A DNA stretch of 64,000 nt from Lysobacter soli (GCF_003382285.1 NZ_QTJR01000010.1:109077-173076), one strand, 5' to 3'. Shown: positions 26,230 to 38,674, counted from the stretch's first letter. Notes: generated from the letters alone by a model not told the origin. Program-made: numbers and translations.

Positions 26230-27120
26230 ATGCCTTCCACCATCACCACCCAGCGCGGCGAATTCCGCCGCATCTACCGCGCGCTGCAGCGCAAGCCGGA
26301 ACTGGCCGCGCGCACGCCGGTGTTCTTCTGCGAGGGCGATTCGTGGTTCTCGACGCCGCTGGCGATGAACCTGCTCGACTGGCTCGTCTTCCCCACGCCC
26401 GAAGACGAAGAGCGCGGCGTTCCCCAGTTCGGCGCAGGCGGTTTGTTCTTCCGCACCGAGAAGAGCGGCGATCTGGCGATCGACATCTTCTCCGAACGCC
26501 GCATCGCCGATCTCGTCGACTGGTACGAAGGCTTCGAGTTCGATGCGGTGTTGATCAGTGCGGGCGGAAACGATTTCGTCGCCGATTTCCTCACGGGTCT
26601 GTTCGCCGGCCAATCGCCGATGACGCCGGAGCAGGCGTTCGCGCGCGTCGAGCGTTCGCGCCGCTTCGAGGAAGTGCGCGGCGCGTACCAGCGCTTCCTG
26701 CGCGCCTTCAAGCGCACGCGACCGAACACGCCGATCCTCGCGCACACCTACGACTATCCCCAGCGCATGGGCGAACCGGCGCGCCTGACCGTGGCCAACC
26801 TCGGCGCGGCGGCGCTGCTGCGCGACAACATCGGACCGTGGATCGCGCCGAACATCGCGCACGTGCTGCCGCAGGTGGCGCAGCAGAAGCGCTTCGCCGC
26901 GTTGCTGATCGACGGCTTCCACGACCAGGTGCTCGCGCCGCTGGCCGCGCGCGCGGAGTTCTCCGGCCTGTTCACCTTCGTCGACCTGCGCGGCACGCTG
27001 CGACAGGCCGATGCGTGGTTCGACGAGATGCATCCGACCGGCGCGGGCTTCCACACGCTGTCGCTGAAGCTGCGCCGGGCCACGAACGCGCTGCTGCCGC
27101 CGGCGAAACGCCGCGCGTAA
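26230..27120 (+). CDS. SGNH/GDSL-like hydrolase
   Basis: A 296-residue cytosolic protein with the SGNH blocks: GDSWF at 36-40 with candidate nucleophile Ser38, GGND at 112-115, and DEMHPTGAGF at 265-274 with Asp265 and His268. It is therefore probably a lipase/esterase-like enzyme, although substrate is unknown and no secretion signal is present. AGGA appears a few bases before the ATG. It precedes an AraC regulator gene by 12 bp, suggesting linked expression. Confidence 0.75.
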   Translation: MPSTITTQRGEFRRIYRALQRKPELAARTPVFFCEGDSWFSTPLAMNLLDWLVFPTPEDEERGVPQFGAGGLFFRTEKSGDLAIDIFSERRIADLVDWYEGFEFDAVLISAGGNDFVADFLTGLFAGQSPMTPEQAFARVERSRRFEEVRGAYQRFLRAFKRTRPNTPILAHTYDYPQRMGEPARLTVANLGAAALLRDNIGPWIAPNIAHVLPQVAQQKRFAALLIDGFHDQVLAPLAARAEFSGLFTFVDLRGTLRQADAWFDEMHPTGAGFHTLSLKLRRATNALLPPAKRRA

Positions 27121-27132
27121 CGCTCGCGTGGC

Positions 27133-27969
27133 ATGATCGACGGCATGCAGGGCGTGCCCGAACATTTCGATCATCCGCTGGACCGGGCGCAGTTCCGCCG
27201 CCCGGCGCATCGCGATGGCGTGGAGCTGTATCGCGCGCATATCGTGCGGCACACGTTCGAGCCGCACACGCATGAAGCCTACGGGCTCGGCGCGATCGAA
27301 ACCGGCGTGGAGCGTTTCCGCTATCGCGGCAGCGACCATCTGGCGCCGCAGGATTCGCGGGTGATGATGAATCCGGATGTGCTGCACACCGGTCGTGCCG
27401 AAACCGACGGCGGCTGGCGCTATCGCATGGCGTATATCGATGCGGACGTCGTCGAGACGGTCACGGGGCAACGCGGCCTGTGGTTCCGCGATGCGGTCGA
27501 ACACGACGCGGCGCGTGCGAAGCGCGTGACCGTGCTGCTCGATGCGCTGTGGCGGACGGACGAGCCGTTGGCCTTCGACGGCCTGCTGTTCGAGCTGCTC
27601 GATGCGTTCGCCGACCAGGCGCGCACCGCGCGTCCGCTGTCGCGAGATGCGGCGCCTCGATTCGCGCGCGTCGTCGAGTTCCTGCGCGACAACCTGGCGC
27701 GGAGGCTCACGCTGGACGAACTGGCCGCGGTCGCGGAGTTGAGCCCGTTCCATTTCCTGCGCGCGTTCCGCACGCAGTACGACGCCACGCCGCAGCAGAT
27801 GCTGATGGCGCTGCGATTGTTCGAAGCCAAGCGCCGGCTCGCCGACGGCGCCGCGCCGGCGCAGGTCGCCGCCGACGTCGGCCTGAGCGACCAGGCGCAC
27901 CTGACGCGCGCCTTCGCGCAGCGCTACGGCGTGACGCCGGCGCGGTACCAGCGGCAGGTACGCAGCTGA
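27133..27969 (+). CDS. AraC family transcriptional regulator (cupin sensor)
   Basis: A 278-residue regulator. An N-terminal cupin-like AraC ligand domain (RHTFEPHTHEAYGLG, then PDVLHTGRAE) is followed by the C-terminal two-HTH domain: LTLDELAAVAELSPFHFLR, then AADVGLSDQAHLTRAFAQ and YGVTPARY. A second in-frame Met four codons in could be the true start. It follows the SGNH gene by 12 bp. The nearby EamA permease gene downstream is a possible target, as in many AraC-exporter pairs; this is inferred from position. Confidence 0.85.
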   Translation: MIDGMQGVPEHFDHPLDRAQFRRPAHRDGVELYRAHIVRHTFEPHTHEAYGLGAIETGVERFRYRGSDHLAPQDSRVMMNPDVLHTGRAETDGGWRYRMAYIDADVVETVTGQRGLWFRDAVEHDAARAKRVTVLLDALWRTDEPLAFDGLLFELLDAFADQARTARPLSRDAAPRFARVVEFLRDNLARRLTLDELAAVAELSPFHFLRAFRTQYDATPQQMLMALRLFEAKRRLADGAAPAQVAADVGLSDQAHLTRAFAQRYGVTPARYQRQVRS

Positions 27970-27994
27970 TGCTTCCTTCTCCCCTTCGGTCCTA

Positions 27995-28135
27995 GCCCCT
28001 CTCCCGCCTGCGGGAGAGGGGTTGGGGTGAGGGCGGGACGGGGCGATGCAGCGGTGGGCGCACTACCTTCGTTCTCGTTCCCCGCTGTGGACTTCACCCC
28101 TCCCCAACCCTCCCCTGCGGAGCAGGGGAGGGAGT
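27995..28135. repeat. Two extragenic palindromes before an EamA gene
   Basis: 27995-28033 is the GCCCCTCTCCC/GGGAGAGGGG palindrome with its GTTGGGGTGAGGG tail. 28091-28135 is a second type with arms CTCCCCTGC and GCAGGGGAG preceded by CACCCCTCCCCAACC. The second type recurs at 33113-33158. Confidence 0.8.
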
Positions 28136-28193
28136 CAGATGCCACCGCAATCTCGTTCAAGACATCGCAAGCCCAAGCGCCCACGCTTCCCCC

Positions 28194-29162
28194 ATGCTCA
28201 CCGGAACCCTCTACGCCCTCGCCGCCGGCCTGCTCTGGGGCCTGGTCTTCGTCGCGCCGCTGCTGCTGCCCGACTACCCGGCGGCGCTGCAATCGGTCGG
28301 GCGGTACCTCGCCTTCGGTCTCATCGCGTTGCCGCTGGCCTGGATCGACCGCGCCAACCTGCGCCGCCTGTCGCGCGCCGACTGGAAGGAAGCGCTCAAG
28401 CTCGCGGCCATCGGCAACCTGCTCTATTACGTGTGCCTGGCCAGCGCGATCCAGCGCGCCGGGGCACCGTTGCCGACGATGATCATCGGCACGTTGCCGG
28501 TGGTCATCGCCATCAGCGCGAACCTTCGCGACCACCGCCGCGATGGACGCCTGCCGTGGCGGAAGCTCGCGCCATCGCTGCTGCTGATCGCGCTCGGCAT
28601 CGCCTGCGTAAACCGGGTCGAACTGGAGGCCCTGCGCGCGCAGCCCGACGCCGACGCGTCGCGCTACCTGCAGGGCGCGCTGCTGGCGATCGTGGCGGTG
28701 GCGTGCTGGACCTGGTATCCGCTGCGCAACGCCGACTGGCTGCGCGCGCACCCGGACCGCAGGCCGCGCACGTGGGCGACCGCGCAGGGCGTGGCGACGC
28801 TGCCGCTCGCGCTGGCCGGCTACACGCTGCTGTGGGGCGGCATGGCCGTGGCGGGAAGCGACTTCGCGATGCCGATGGGCCCGCGCCCGTGGTTCTTCGT
28901 CGGCCTGATGGCGTGCATCGGCCTGTTCGCCTCGTGGATCGGGACGCTGTGCTGGAACGCCGCCAGCCAGCGCCTGCCGACCGCGCTGGCGGGGCAGCTG
29001 ATCGTGTTCGAGACGCTCGCCGCGCTGGCTTACGCCTTCATCCTTCGCGGCCGCGCGCCCGAACCGCTGACGATGCTGGGCATCGCGCTGCTGATCGCCG
29101 GCGTGCTCTGGGCCGTCCGCATCCGCCCCGAAGCCAGCGTCGCCGAGGGCCACGCCGCCTGA
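28194..29162 (+). CDS. EamA/DMT family transporter
   Basis: A 322-residue inner-membrane protein with about ten helices in two EamA repeats. The first helix is LYALAAGLLWGLVFVAPLLL and the last is MLGIALLIAGVLWAVRI. It is probably an exporter of a small metabolite. It lies after an AraC regulator gene and a repeat pair, so it may be monocistronic. The C-terminal tail is short and cytosolic. It is a different subfamily from the EamA protein at 16.2 kb. Confidence 0.85.
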   Translation: MLTGTLYALAAGLLWGLVFVAPLLLPDYPAALQSVGRYLAFGLIALPLAWIDRANLRRLSRADWKEALKLAAIGNLLYYVCLASAIQRAGAPLPTMIIGTLPVVIAISANLRDHRRDGRLPWRKLAPSLLLIALGIACVNRVELEALRAQPDADASRYLQGALLAIVAVACWTWYPLRNADWLRAHPDRRPRTWATAQGVATLPLALAGYTLLWGGMAVAGSDFAMPMGPRPWFFVGLMACIGLFASWIGTLCWNAASQRLPTALAGQLIVFETLAALAYAFILRGRAPEPLTMLGIALLIAGVLWAVRIRPEASVAEGHAA

Positions 29163-29293
29163 AGCGCGTGTAGCGCGGCTCCACGACGTGTGAAGGCCGT
29201 GGCGGTTCCGCCGTCACGCCGCAGCGGCTAGGATTCCGCCCACGACGCACGCACGGGAGCGCGCGTCGCCTGGGTAAGCGCACGGGGACGCGC

Positions 29294-30331
29294 ATGTCGA
29301 CGAGACTCTTGATCGTATTGCTGTCGCTGGCACTGGGCGTGGTGAGCGGCGCGTTCGGCTATTCATTGATCGCCGGCAAGCGCCAGGCCGCCGCGCTCGC
29401 GGCCGCGCGCGAGGAAGGCCGCAAGGCTGCCGAGAAGGCGATGGCCGACGACATGGCCGCGCTCAAGCCGGTGAGCTTCGCCAAGACCGCCGATGCCGAG
29501 AGCAAGGCCGGTGGCGTGCAGTTCGGCTACGAATACGTGAAGCCGAAGAACGCCGAGCTGGAGCCGTACTACAAGCTCGCGCACGACACCGACATGCTGC
29601 GCCACATCCCGGAAGTGCAGGCCATCGACGGCATGCTGATGCTGCCGCGGCCGATCAACTATGTCACCGCCGAATGCGGCGAGGTCAACGCGTTCTATTC
29701 GCCCGAACGCAATGAAGTGGTGATGTGCTACGAGACGATGAAGGTGCTCGAGCAGCGCGGCCGCGAACTCGCCGCGCACAACAAGCTCCCCGACACCTAC
29801 GCGCAGCAGTACCTGGATGCGAACTTCCGCTTCATCCTGCTGCACGAAACCGGCCACGCGCTGATCACCCTGCTGGAAATCCCGATCACCGGCCGGGAGG
29901 AAGACGCCGTCGACCAGCTCGCGACCACGCTGATGCTGCGCTTCGCCGGGCTCAACGAATCCACCTCGACCGTCACCGAAAACCTGCGCATGGCGTCAAA
30001 CTGGTTCCTCGCGCGCAGCACCGGCGAGTACAACCTCGACGCCTACGCCGACCAGCACGCGCTGGGCGAGCAGCGCTACTTCAACCTGCAGTGCCTGCTG
30101 TACGGCAGCGACCCGGCGCGCTACCTGAGCATCGTGACCGACGGCGACCTGCCCGAATCGCGCGCGCAGGGCTGCCCGGAGGAATCGCGTCGCATCAGCA
30201 GTTCGTGGCTGCGCCTGCTGCTCCCGTACGTGGCGCCGAAGTACGAGATGACCGAAGAGAAGGCGAATCGCCTGTTCAAGCAGCGCGAGATCGAACGCGT
30301 GCGGAACACGGATTCGTCGTATATCCGCTGA
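29294..30331 (+). CDS. DUF4344 family putative zinc metallopeptidase, membrane-anchored
   Basis: A 345-residue protein. An N-terminal hydrophobic segment (about residues 5-27) is a signal anchor, followed by an Ala/Glu/Lys-rich stalk. The active-site motif HETGH at 184-188 is a canonical HExxH, and the REEDAVDQLAT segment from 201 carries conserved acidic residues likely to supply the third ligand. This is the DUF4344 arrangement; substrates are unknown. Conserved Cys residues occur at positions 128, 145 and later. The catalytic domain probably faces the periplasm. Confidence 0.8.
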   Translation: MSTRLLIVLLSLALGVVSGAFGYSLIAGKRQAAALAAAREEGRKAAEKAMADDMAALKPVSFAKTADAESKAGGVQFGYEYVKPKNAELEPYYKLAHDTDMLRHIPEVQAIDGMLMLPRPINYVTAECGEVNAFYSPERNEVVMCYETMKVLEQRGRELAAHNKLPDTYAQQYLDANFRFILLHETGHALITLLEIPITGREEDAVDQLATTLMLRFAGLNESTSTVTENLRMASNWFLARSTGEYNLDAYADQHALGEQRYFNLQCLLYGSDPARYLSIVTDGDLPESRAQGCPEESRRISSSWLRLLLPYVAPKYEMTEEKANRLFKQREIERVRNTDSSYIR

Positions 30332-30345
30332 TCGTTCGCCATGGA

Positions 30346-30446
30346 GCCCCTCTCCCGCGTGCGGGAGAGGGGTTGGGGTGAGGGCAAGGCGCGGATGTCG
30401 TCGATTCGCCCTCACCCCGGCCCTCTCCCGCAAGCGGGAGAGGGGG
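30346..30446. repeat. Inverted pair of CCCCTCTCCC-type palindromes
   Basis: One palindrome with tail lies forward at 30346-30385 and another in the opposite orientation at 30408-30446, about 22 bp apart. This head-to-head arrangement is BIME-like. The pair fills most of the gap before the LytS gene. Confidence 0.8.
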
Positions 30447-30572
30447 CGTGAAATCACTTCACTCCTCCCAGTCCCCGCTTCGTCGCCCCGCACCCGCGTT
30501 CGTCGCGCGCGCCCTTCCGGCCGGCGCCGGGGTCGCTATGCTGCGCCGCATTCCATCGTGACAGGCGCTTCC

Positions 30573-31838
30573 GTGTTCAAGACCCTGGCCTTCGTCCTCC
30601 GCATCGGCTTCGCCTGGTTCATGGCGTTGCTGGTCGTGTCGGCCATCTGGAACCAGCTGCCGGTGCTCGGCCGGCTCGACTGGGTGCTCACGATGGCCGG
30701 CATCGCGACGATGGCGCTGGTGGTCGTGGCCGCGTCCTCGCACGTGGACCGCGTGCGCCTGATCGCCAATCGCGTCGACAAGGAAGCGCTGGACAACCGC
30801 CAGCGCCGGCAGGTGGAAGTCCCGTTCGAAGCCGGCGAGGCGTTCGATCTGGTCGACGCCGCGGTGCGCGAGCTGCCGCGCATCGGTCCGGTGGAAAGCG
30901 CGCGCGACAGCCTGCAACTGCGCGCGACGGTGGCACGTCCGCAGAACGACGGCGACCATCCGCTCGGCCAGTGGAACCCGATGCGCTGGTTCGGCGTGCC
31001 GCGCAACCGCATCCTCGTCACCGTCACGCCGGGTCGCGACGCGGCCAGCGTCACGCTGATCTGCGAACCCGAAAGCCCCGCGTGGAGCGACTGGTTCCTC
31101 GTCGACGAAGGCACGAACTTCGAGAATGCCGAGGCGATCACGCGGGCGATCAGCCGCCGCGTCGCGCAGCGCCGCCGGGACGAAAAGGCCGAGACCGCGC
31201 AGACCGCGACGGAGAAGGAGCTCACCGTCGCGCGCCTGAACCTGCTGCACGCGCAGGTCGAACCGCACTTCCTCTACAACACGCTCGCCAGCGCGCAGCT
31301 GCTCACGCGCAGCGATCCGGCGCGCGCCGACGAGATGCTCGGCCACCTCATCCAGTACCTGCGCCGTTCGCTGCCGAGCACCGACAACGAGATGTCCACG
31401 CTGAGTGCGGAACTCGAACGCGCATTGGCCTATCTGGAAATCCTGAAGATCCGCATGGGCTCGCGCCTGGCCGTGCAGGTCGACGTTCCCGAATCGCTTC
31501 GCAACACGCCGCTGCCGCCGATGGTGCTGCAGACGCTGGTGGAGAACGCGATCAAGCACGGGCTGGAGCCGCGCACCGGTGGCGGCACGGTGTGGATACG
31601 CGCGCGCCGCGTGGACGATGTCGTCGCCGTGACCGTGGCCGACGACGGCGAAGGTTTCAACACGAAGAACAGCGGCACGGGCATCGGCCTGAAGAATGTG
31701 CGCGAACGCCTGCGCCTGCTGTACGGCGCCAGCGCGGCGCTGTCGGTCGTCGCCAATTTCCCCAGCGGCGTCGCGGCGACGATCTCCGTCCCGCCCGCCT
31801 TGCCGCCCGCGATCCCGACGGAGGGCCGCCATGTCTGA
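30573..31838 (+). CDS. LytS-type sensor histidine kinase
   Basis: A 421-residue inner-membrane kinase with two N-terminal helices (LRIGFAWFMALLVVSAIW, then MAGIATMALVVVAAS) and a cytosolic region. The His_kinase domain has HAQVEPHFLYNTLASAQLL with the phospho-acceptor in PHFLYN. The HATPase domain has LVENAIKHG, DDGEGF and GTGIGLKNVRERL. The start is GTG at 30573, with an alternative GTG at 30558. The stop overlaps the LytTR response regulator gene by 8 bp, so the two form a pair. The signal is unknown. Confidence 0.88.
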   Translation: MFKTLAFVLRIGFAWFMALLVVSAIWNQLPVLGRLDWVLTMAGIATMALVVVAASSHVDRVRLIANRVDKEALDNRQRRQVEVPFEAGEAFDLVDAAVRELPRIGPVESARDSLQLRATVARPQNDGDHPLGQWNPMRWFGVPRNRILVTVTPGRDAASVTLICEPESPAWSDWFLVDEGTNFENAEAITRAISRRVAQRRRDEKAETAQTATEKELTVARLNLLHAQVEPHFLYNTLASAQLLTRSDPARADEMLGHLIQYLRRSLPSTDNEMSTLSAELERALAYLEILKIRMGSRLAVQVDVPESLRNTPLPPMVLQTLVENAIKHGLEPRTGGGTVWIRARRVDDVVAVTVADDGEGFNTKNSGTGIGLKNVRERLRLLYGASAALSVVANFPSGVAATISVPPALPPAIPTEGRHV

Positions 31839-32619
31839 TTCCACCATGTCCGAGCGTGCCTTCACCTGCGTCGTCGCCGAAGACGAATCGCTGCTGCGCG
31901 AGTCGCTGGTCAAGCAATTGCGCGAGGCGTGGCCGGAACTGCAGATCGTCGCCGAGTGCGAGGACGGCGCGAGCGCGCTGGAAGCGCTGGCCGAACACAC
32001 GCCGACCGTCGCCTTCCTGGACATCCGCATGCCCGGCATCAGCGGTCTGGAAGTCGCTGCCGCCGCCGCGCAGGTCTCTCCGCGCACGCAGGTCGTCTTC
32101 GTCACGGCCTACGACCAGTACGCGATCGACGCCTTCGAGCGCGGTGCGGTCGATTACCTGCTCAAGCCGATCTCCCCCGCGCGTCTTTCGACGACCGTGC
32201 AGCGCTTGAAGGAGCGCACGGGCAACAACGACGCGGCGGTGCTCGCCGACCTGCTGCAGCGCCTCGGTGCGCGGCCGGCCGCCGCCGCAGCGCCGCCGCT
32301 GACGTGGATCACCGCCAGCGCCGGGCGCGAGACGCGACTGATCCTCGTCGACGAAGTGGCGTACTTCCGCGCCGACAACAAGTACACCACCGTGGTCACC
32401 GCCGAAGGCGAGGCGCTGCTGCGCACGCCGATCCGCGAACTGCTGGGCGTGCTGGATCCGTCGACGTTCCGGCAGATCCACCGCTCCACCATCGTCAACC
32501 TGAAGGCAATCGCCGGCATCGTGCGCGACGACACCGGGCGCGGCACCGTGCGCCTGAAATCGCGCACCGAAACGCTGCCGGTCAGCGCGCCGTTCATGGC
32601 GCTGTTCCGCCACATGTAA
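31831..32619 (+). CDS. LytTR family response regulator
   Basis: A 262-residue cytosolic regulator. The receiver has Asp18/Glu19, phospho-acceptor Asp64 (VAFLDIRMPG) and Lys112 (LLKP). The C-terminal LytTR DNA-binding domain spans about 155-262, with VDEVAYFRADNKYTTVVT and FRQIHRSTIVNL as hallmarks. It overlaps the kinase gene, showing translational coupling. LytTR regulators bind direct repeats near promoters; none was identified here. A small lipoprotein gene follows 48 bp later and may be co-expressed. Confidence 0.9.
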   Translation: MSDSTMSERAFTCVVAEDESLLRESLVKQLREAWPELQIVAECEDGASALEALAEHTPTVAFLDIRMPGISGLEVAAAAAQVSPRTQVVFVTAYDQYAIDAFERGAVDYLLKPISPARLSTTVQRLKERTGNNDAAVLADLLQRLGARPAAAAAPPLTWITASAGRETRLILVDEVAYFRADNKYTTVVTAEGEALLRTPIRELLGVLDPSTFRQIHRSTIVNLKAIAGIVRDDTGRGTVRLKSRTETLPVSAPFMALFRHM

Positions 32620-32667
32620 CACCGACGCTTCCGGCAACGGATCGCCAGCTCATCTGCGAGGTGCACC

Positions 32668-33042
32668 ATGAAGTTCCAGGCATTGCTGTATTTCCTGCTG
32701 TCGCTGTTCGGCTGCGACGTGGGCAAGAGCACGTTCGTCGATCGCATCGTGCATGACGGCGCGACGTCGCTGGACAGTCGCACGGTCGTGGAGGCCGGCG
32801 TGGCGCGCTTCGAGTGCCTGAGTAGCGCGAGCGGGCAGTGCTACTACACGCTGTTCCCGCGCGATTGTTCCGCGTCGAACAAGAAGGACGCCGGATGCCT
32901 GGCGAAGCCGATCCGGCAGTTCGCCGTCGCCGATGGCGATACGCGGCAGATCGCGGGGTTGCGCGATTTCCGGCTGTGCGTGAGCGCTGAGAATGGCGCC
33001 GCGGCACCGGGTTGCCCGGTGCCGAAACCTACGGCGCGTTGA
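32668..33042 (+). CDS. Small hypothetical lipoprotein
   Basis: The 124 residues begin with a short hydrophobic leader (MKFQALLYFLLSLFGC) whose LFGC fits a lipobox with Cys16. Asp17 at position +2 is the residue that keeps many lipoproteins in the inner membrane. The mature part has six Cys residues, suggesting disulfides in the periplasm. I recognise no domain. It lies downstream of the LytS/LytTR pair on the same strand, so it could belong to that signalling unit. Confidence 0.6.
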   Translation: MKFQALLYFLLSLFGCDVGKSTFVDRIVHDGATSLDSRTVVEAGVARFECLSSASGQCYYTLFPRDCSASNKKDAGCLAKPIRQFAVADGDTRQIAGLRDFRLCVSAENGAAAPGCPVPKPTAR

Positions 33043-33112
33043 TCGCTCTGTAGCCCGGGTAAGCGCAGCGCACCCAGGAAGTCGTCAGGCAAACCACACG
33101 CCATCGCGTGTC

Positions 33113-33158
33113 ACTTCACCCCTCCTCAACCTCCCCTGCATTCGCAGGGGAGGAGCGG
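33113..33158. repeat. Extragenic palindrome, CTCCCCTGC type
   Basis: Arms CTCCCCTGC and GCAGGGGAG around a short loop, preceded by CACCCCTCCTCAACC. It lies 4 bp beyond the icd stop and may act as a 3' hairpin for that transcript. Same family as 28091-28135. Confidence 0.75.
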
Positions 33159-33162
33159 AAAA

Positions 33163-36309
<3,147 letters not shown>

Positions 36310-36377
36310 GGCGGCTCGTGCTTCGCGGGGGCGCGTCATGGTAGTCGCAGTGGGGTTGCCTCGCCGAGAATTCGCAC

Positions 36378-36794
36378 ATGAACCCGAAGCCGTCCGCGCC
36401 CATGGCGCCCTCGACCCCGTGCCCCTGCGGCCGCGGCCGCCCGTACGGCCAGTGCTGCGGCCCGCTCCACGCGGGCGCGCCGGCGGCCGATGCCGAGGCG
36501 CTGATGCGCTCGCGCTACTGCGCCTACGTGCTCGGTGATGCCGCGTACGTGCTGGCCAGCTGGCATCCGGATACGCGACCGGAGACGCTCGACCTCGAGG
36601 ACACCGCATCGACGCGCTGGCTCGGTCTCGACGTGAAGCGCCACGCGCCGCTGGATGCGGACCACGCGACCGTCGAGTTCGTCGCGCGATACCGCGTCGG
36701 CGGCGGCTCGGCGTTCCGGCTGCACGAAATCAGCCGCTTCGTTCGCGAGGACGGCCGCTGGTACTACGTGGACGGCTTCCTGCCGCCGCGTTGA
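36378..36794 (+). CDS. YchJ family protein with N-terminal SEC-C motif
   Basis: A 138-residue cytosolic protein of the UPF0225/YchJ family. The N-terminal zinc motif [16 protein letters not shown] starts near residue 15. An NTF2-like segment follows with [15 protein letters not shown] and TRWLGL. An alternative start eight codons later (MAPSTPC) would still include the zinc motif. It faces away from the UPF0149 SEC-C gene, suggesting a shared regulatory region. The function of YchJ is not established. Confidence 0.88.
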   Translation: MNPKPSAPMAPSTPCPCGRGRPYGQCCGPLHAGAPAADAEALMRSRYCAYVLGDAAYVLASWHPDTRPETLDLEDTASTRWLGLDVKRHAPLDADHATVEFVARYRVGGGSAFRLHEISRFVREDGRWYYVDGFLPPR

Positions 36795-36822
36795 ACGCCG
36801 CGCCGGGCAATTACGCAAAAAA

Positions 36823-36862
36823 ACACGCGGATAAAAACACGCGGATAAAACACGCGCATAAA
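36823..36862. repeat. Three tandem 14-bp AT-rich repeats
   Basis: The unit ACACGCGGATAAAA occurs twice in tandem (36823-36836, 36837-36850), followed by a third copy with GCAT replacing GGAT. It sits between the ychJ-like stop and the adjacent terminator in otherwise GC-rich DNA. Confidence 0.7.
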
Positions 36863-36889
36863 AAAAGGGCGCGGTAACGAGCCGCGCCC
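36860..36889 (-). terminator. Rho-independent terminator for the lipoprotein gene
   Basis: On the minus strand, perfect arms GGGCGCGG and CCGCGCCC around a seven-base loop are followed by seven T residues. It lies 36 bp past the lipoprotein stop. Confidence 0.85.
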
Positions 36890-36925
36890 ATGCTTGCCCA
36901 CCAGTGAGGTGGGGGAGAGAGACGG

Positions 36926-37426
36926 TTACTTCACCTCGAAGTCGCGCGTCTGCACGACCGCGCCATCGAGGAGGACTTCAAGCTTGTACTTGCCGGTCGG
37001 GAACCCGCCGGGCTTGCTGATGGTGAAAACGGTCTGACCGGGACCAGCGAAGTTCACGTCGGCGGTGTCTTCCTTGACGGTCTGGCCGTCCTGGAAGGTC
37101 CACTTCGCGCCGAGCTTGGCCGGCACCGCGGCCGCCGGATCGGACGTCGTCGTACCGACGGACGCGTTGATCGTGTCGCTCGGCTTAAACGTCGCGGTCG
37201 GCGAAGCGACCTTCTTGTCGGCGCCGACGGTTGGGCCGAGGTCGACCGTCGTAACGGTGACGGTGGCGACCGGAGCAGGCGTCGGAGCCGGCGCGGGAGC
37301 GGCCGGTTCAGTCGTCGCGGGCGGCGTGCTCGTGACGACGGGTTCTTCCTTCTTCTTGCAGCCGACCAGCGCGACAGACGCGAGCAGCGCGGTGGCGACG
37401 GCGGTGTGCAGGTGGTTGCGGATCAT
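36926..37426 (-). CDS. Hypothetical lipoprotein with Pro/Ala linker
   Basis: A 166-residue protein. The signal peptide ends in lipobox LVGC (Cys23), followed by KKKEEP and an Ala/Pro/Thr-rich linker to about residue 60. A C-terminal beta-rich domain ends in GGFPTGKYKLEVLLDGA, the kind of sequence seen in Ig-like carbohydrate- or peptidoglycan-associated lipoproteins. No enzyme motif is present. It lies 27 bp after the LysM protein gene on the same strand and is followed by a strong terminator, so the two form an operon. Confidence 0.75.
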   Translation of the reverse strand: MIRNHLHTAVATALLASVALVGCKKKEEPVVTSTPPATTEPAAPAPAPTPAPVATVTVTTVDLGPTVGADKKVASPTATFKPSDTINASVGTTTSDPAAAVPAKLGAKWTFQDGQTVKEDTADVNFAGPGQTVFTISKPGGFPTGKYKLEVLLDGAVVQTRDFEVK

Positions 37427-37453
37427 CGGGACGTCTCCTGGATTGTCGGTCGT

Positions 37454-37765
37454 TCACTCGCCCGCCGGCGGGATGCGCAGCACCTGGCCCGGCTGGATGC
37501 GATCGGGATCGTCCAGCTGGTCGCGGTTCGCGTCGAAGATCGCGTTCCACTTGCTGGCCTTGCCGTAGAACTGCTTGGCGATGTGCGAAAGCGTGTCGCC
37601 CTTCTGCACGGTGTAGGACTGCGCTTCGCCCGCGGTGGCGGACGTGATCTGCTCCGTCGAGCTGATCGACGACTGGACGTCGCTGAAATCGGGACGGATC
37701 TGTTCCGTGCTCTCGACCTTGCTCTGCACGTCCGAGAAATCGGCCTTCTTGTCGGGTTGGGTCAC
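37454..37765 (-). CDS. LysM domain protein
   Basis: A 103-residue protein. The C-terminal half (about 50-99) is a LysM domain (SYTVQKGDTLSHIAKQFYG, then WNAIFDANRDQL, then IQPGQVLRIP), a peptidoglycan-binding fold. The N-terminal 45 residues hold two near-identical 15-residue copies, DFSDVQSKVESTEQI at 9-23 and DFSDVQSSISSTEQI at 26-40. No signal peptide is evident, as in E. coli YgaU. The GTG start is favoured by AGGAGG eight bases upstream. It precedes a lipoprotein gene in a two-gene operon. Confidence 0.85.
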   Translation of the reverse strand: MTQPDKKADFSDVQSKVESTEQIRPDFSDVQSSISSTEQITSATAGEAQSYTVQKGDTLSHIAKQFYGKASKWNAIFDANRDQLDDPDRIQPGQVLRIPPAGE

Positions 37766-37852
37766 GTTGGAAGCCTCCTGTCGTGAGGGCGGAGGCACAT
37801 TGGCACGCGTCCCGTTAAGGAAATATGGCGACCGGGTAAGCGCTGCGCTTGT

Positions 37853-38674
37853 TCATTGCCGTTCGTCGCGACCGGGTGCAGGACGCTCGATTCCCGGCGT
37901 CGCGCGCCACGGATTGATGTCCAGTCCACCACGTCGCGTGTAGCGCGCTTCCACCGACAGCCGCTGCGCGCCCGTGCGTGCGATGAGATCGACGAACACG
38001 CGTTCGACGCATTGTTCGTGGAACTCGGCGTGATCGCGGAACGACACGACGTAGCGCAGCAGTCCCGCGCGATCGAGCTTCGGCCCGTGGTAATCGATCA
38101 CGATGCGCGCCCAGTCGGGCTGACCGGTGACGGGGCAGTTCGACTTGAGCAGCGAGCTGGTAAGCGTCTCGGTGACCACGCGCGACGCATCGGCGGAGAG
38201 ATGGTCAGCGTTCGGCGGGCCGTAGTCGTGGATCTCGACGTCGAGCGAATCGATGCAATCGAGCACCGCGTTGTCGGGAGCGGCTTCGTCGGTCGGCGGC
38301 AGGCCGAACCGGACGTCGACCGGCACGCCGGCGACACGCGTGAGGTCTTCGACGATGCGCGCGTGCACGTCGGCGTCGGAGTCGAAACGCGCCGCGTTGA
38401 ACGAGTTCAGGTAGAGCTTGAGCGACTTGGATTCGACCAGGTTCGGCGATGTCGCCGGCACCGTGATGGTCGCCGTGCCCACGCGCGGCTTCCCGCGGAG
38501 GTCGAGCCAGCTGAGCTCGTAGGCGTTCCAGCGGTCCACGCCGATGAAGGGCAGTTCGCCGGATGCGATGCCGATGTGGTCGCGGCCGAGCGAGCGGGCG
38601 ATCGGGAACAGCAGGCTCGCGTCGTATTCGCGCGGATAGTCGACGTGGCGACCGAGGGGGAGATCGTGGGTCAT
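37853..38674 (-). CDS. queF: NADPH-dependent 7-cyano-7-deazaguanine reductase
   Basis: The 273-residue enzyme reduces preQ0 to preQ1 in queuosine tRNA modification. It is the long, two-domain form. [13 protein letters not shown] is the NADPH-site motif, Cys180 in [12 protein letters not shown] forms the thioimide and Asp187 is the general acid, as in E. coli QueF. The C-terminal [13 protein letters not shown] is also conserved. No other queuosine genes are adjacent and the gene stands alone. Confidence 0.95.
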   Translation of the reverse strand: MTHDLPLGRHVDYPREYDASLLFPIARSLGRDHIGIASGELPFIGVDRWNAYELSWLDLRGKPRVGTATITVPATSPNLVESKSLKLYLNSFNAARFDSDADVHARIVEDLTRVAGVPVDVRFGLPPTDEAAPDNAVLDCIDSLDVEIHDYGPPNADHLSADASRVVTETLTSSLLKSNCPVTGQPDWARIVIDYHGPKLDRAGLLRYVVSFRDHAEFHEQCVERVFVDLIARTGAQRLSVEARYTRRGGLDINPWRATPGIERPAPGRDERQ

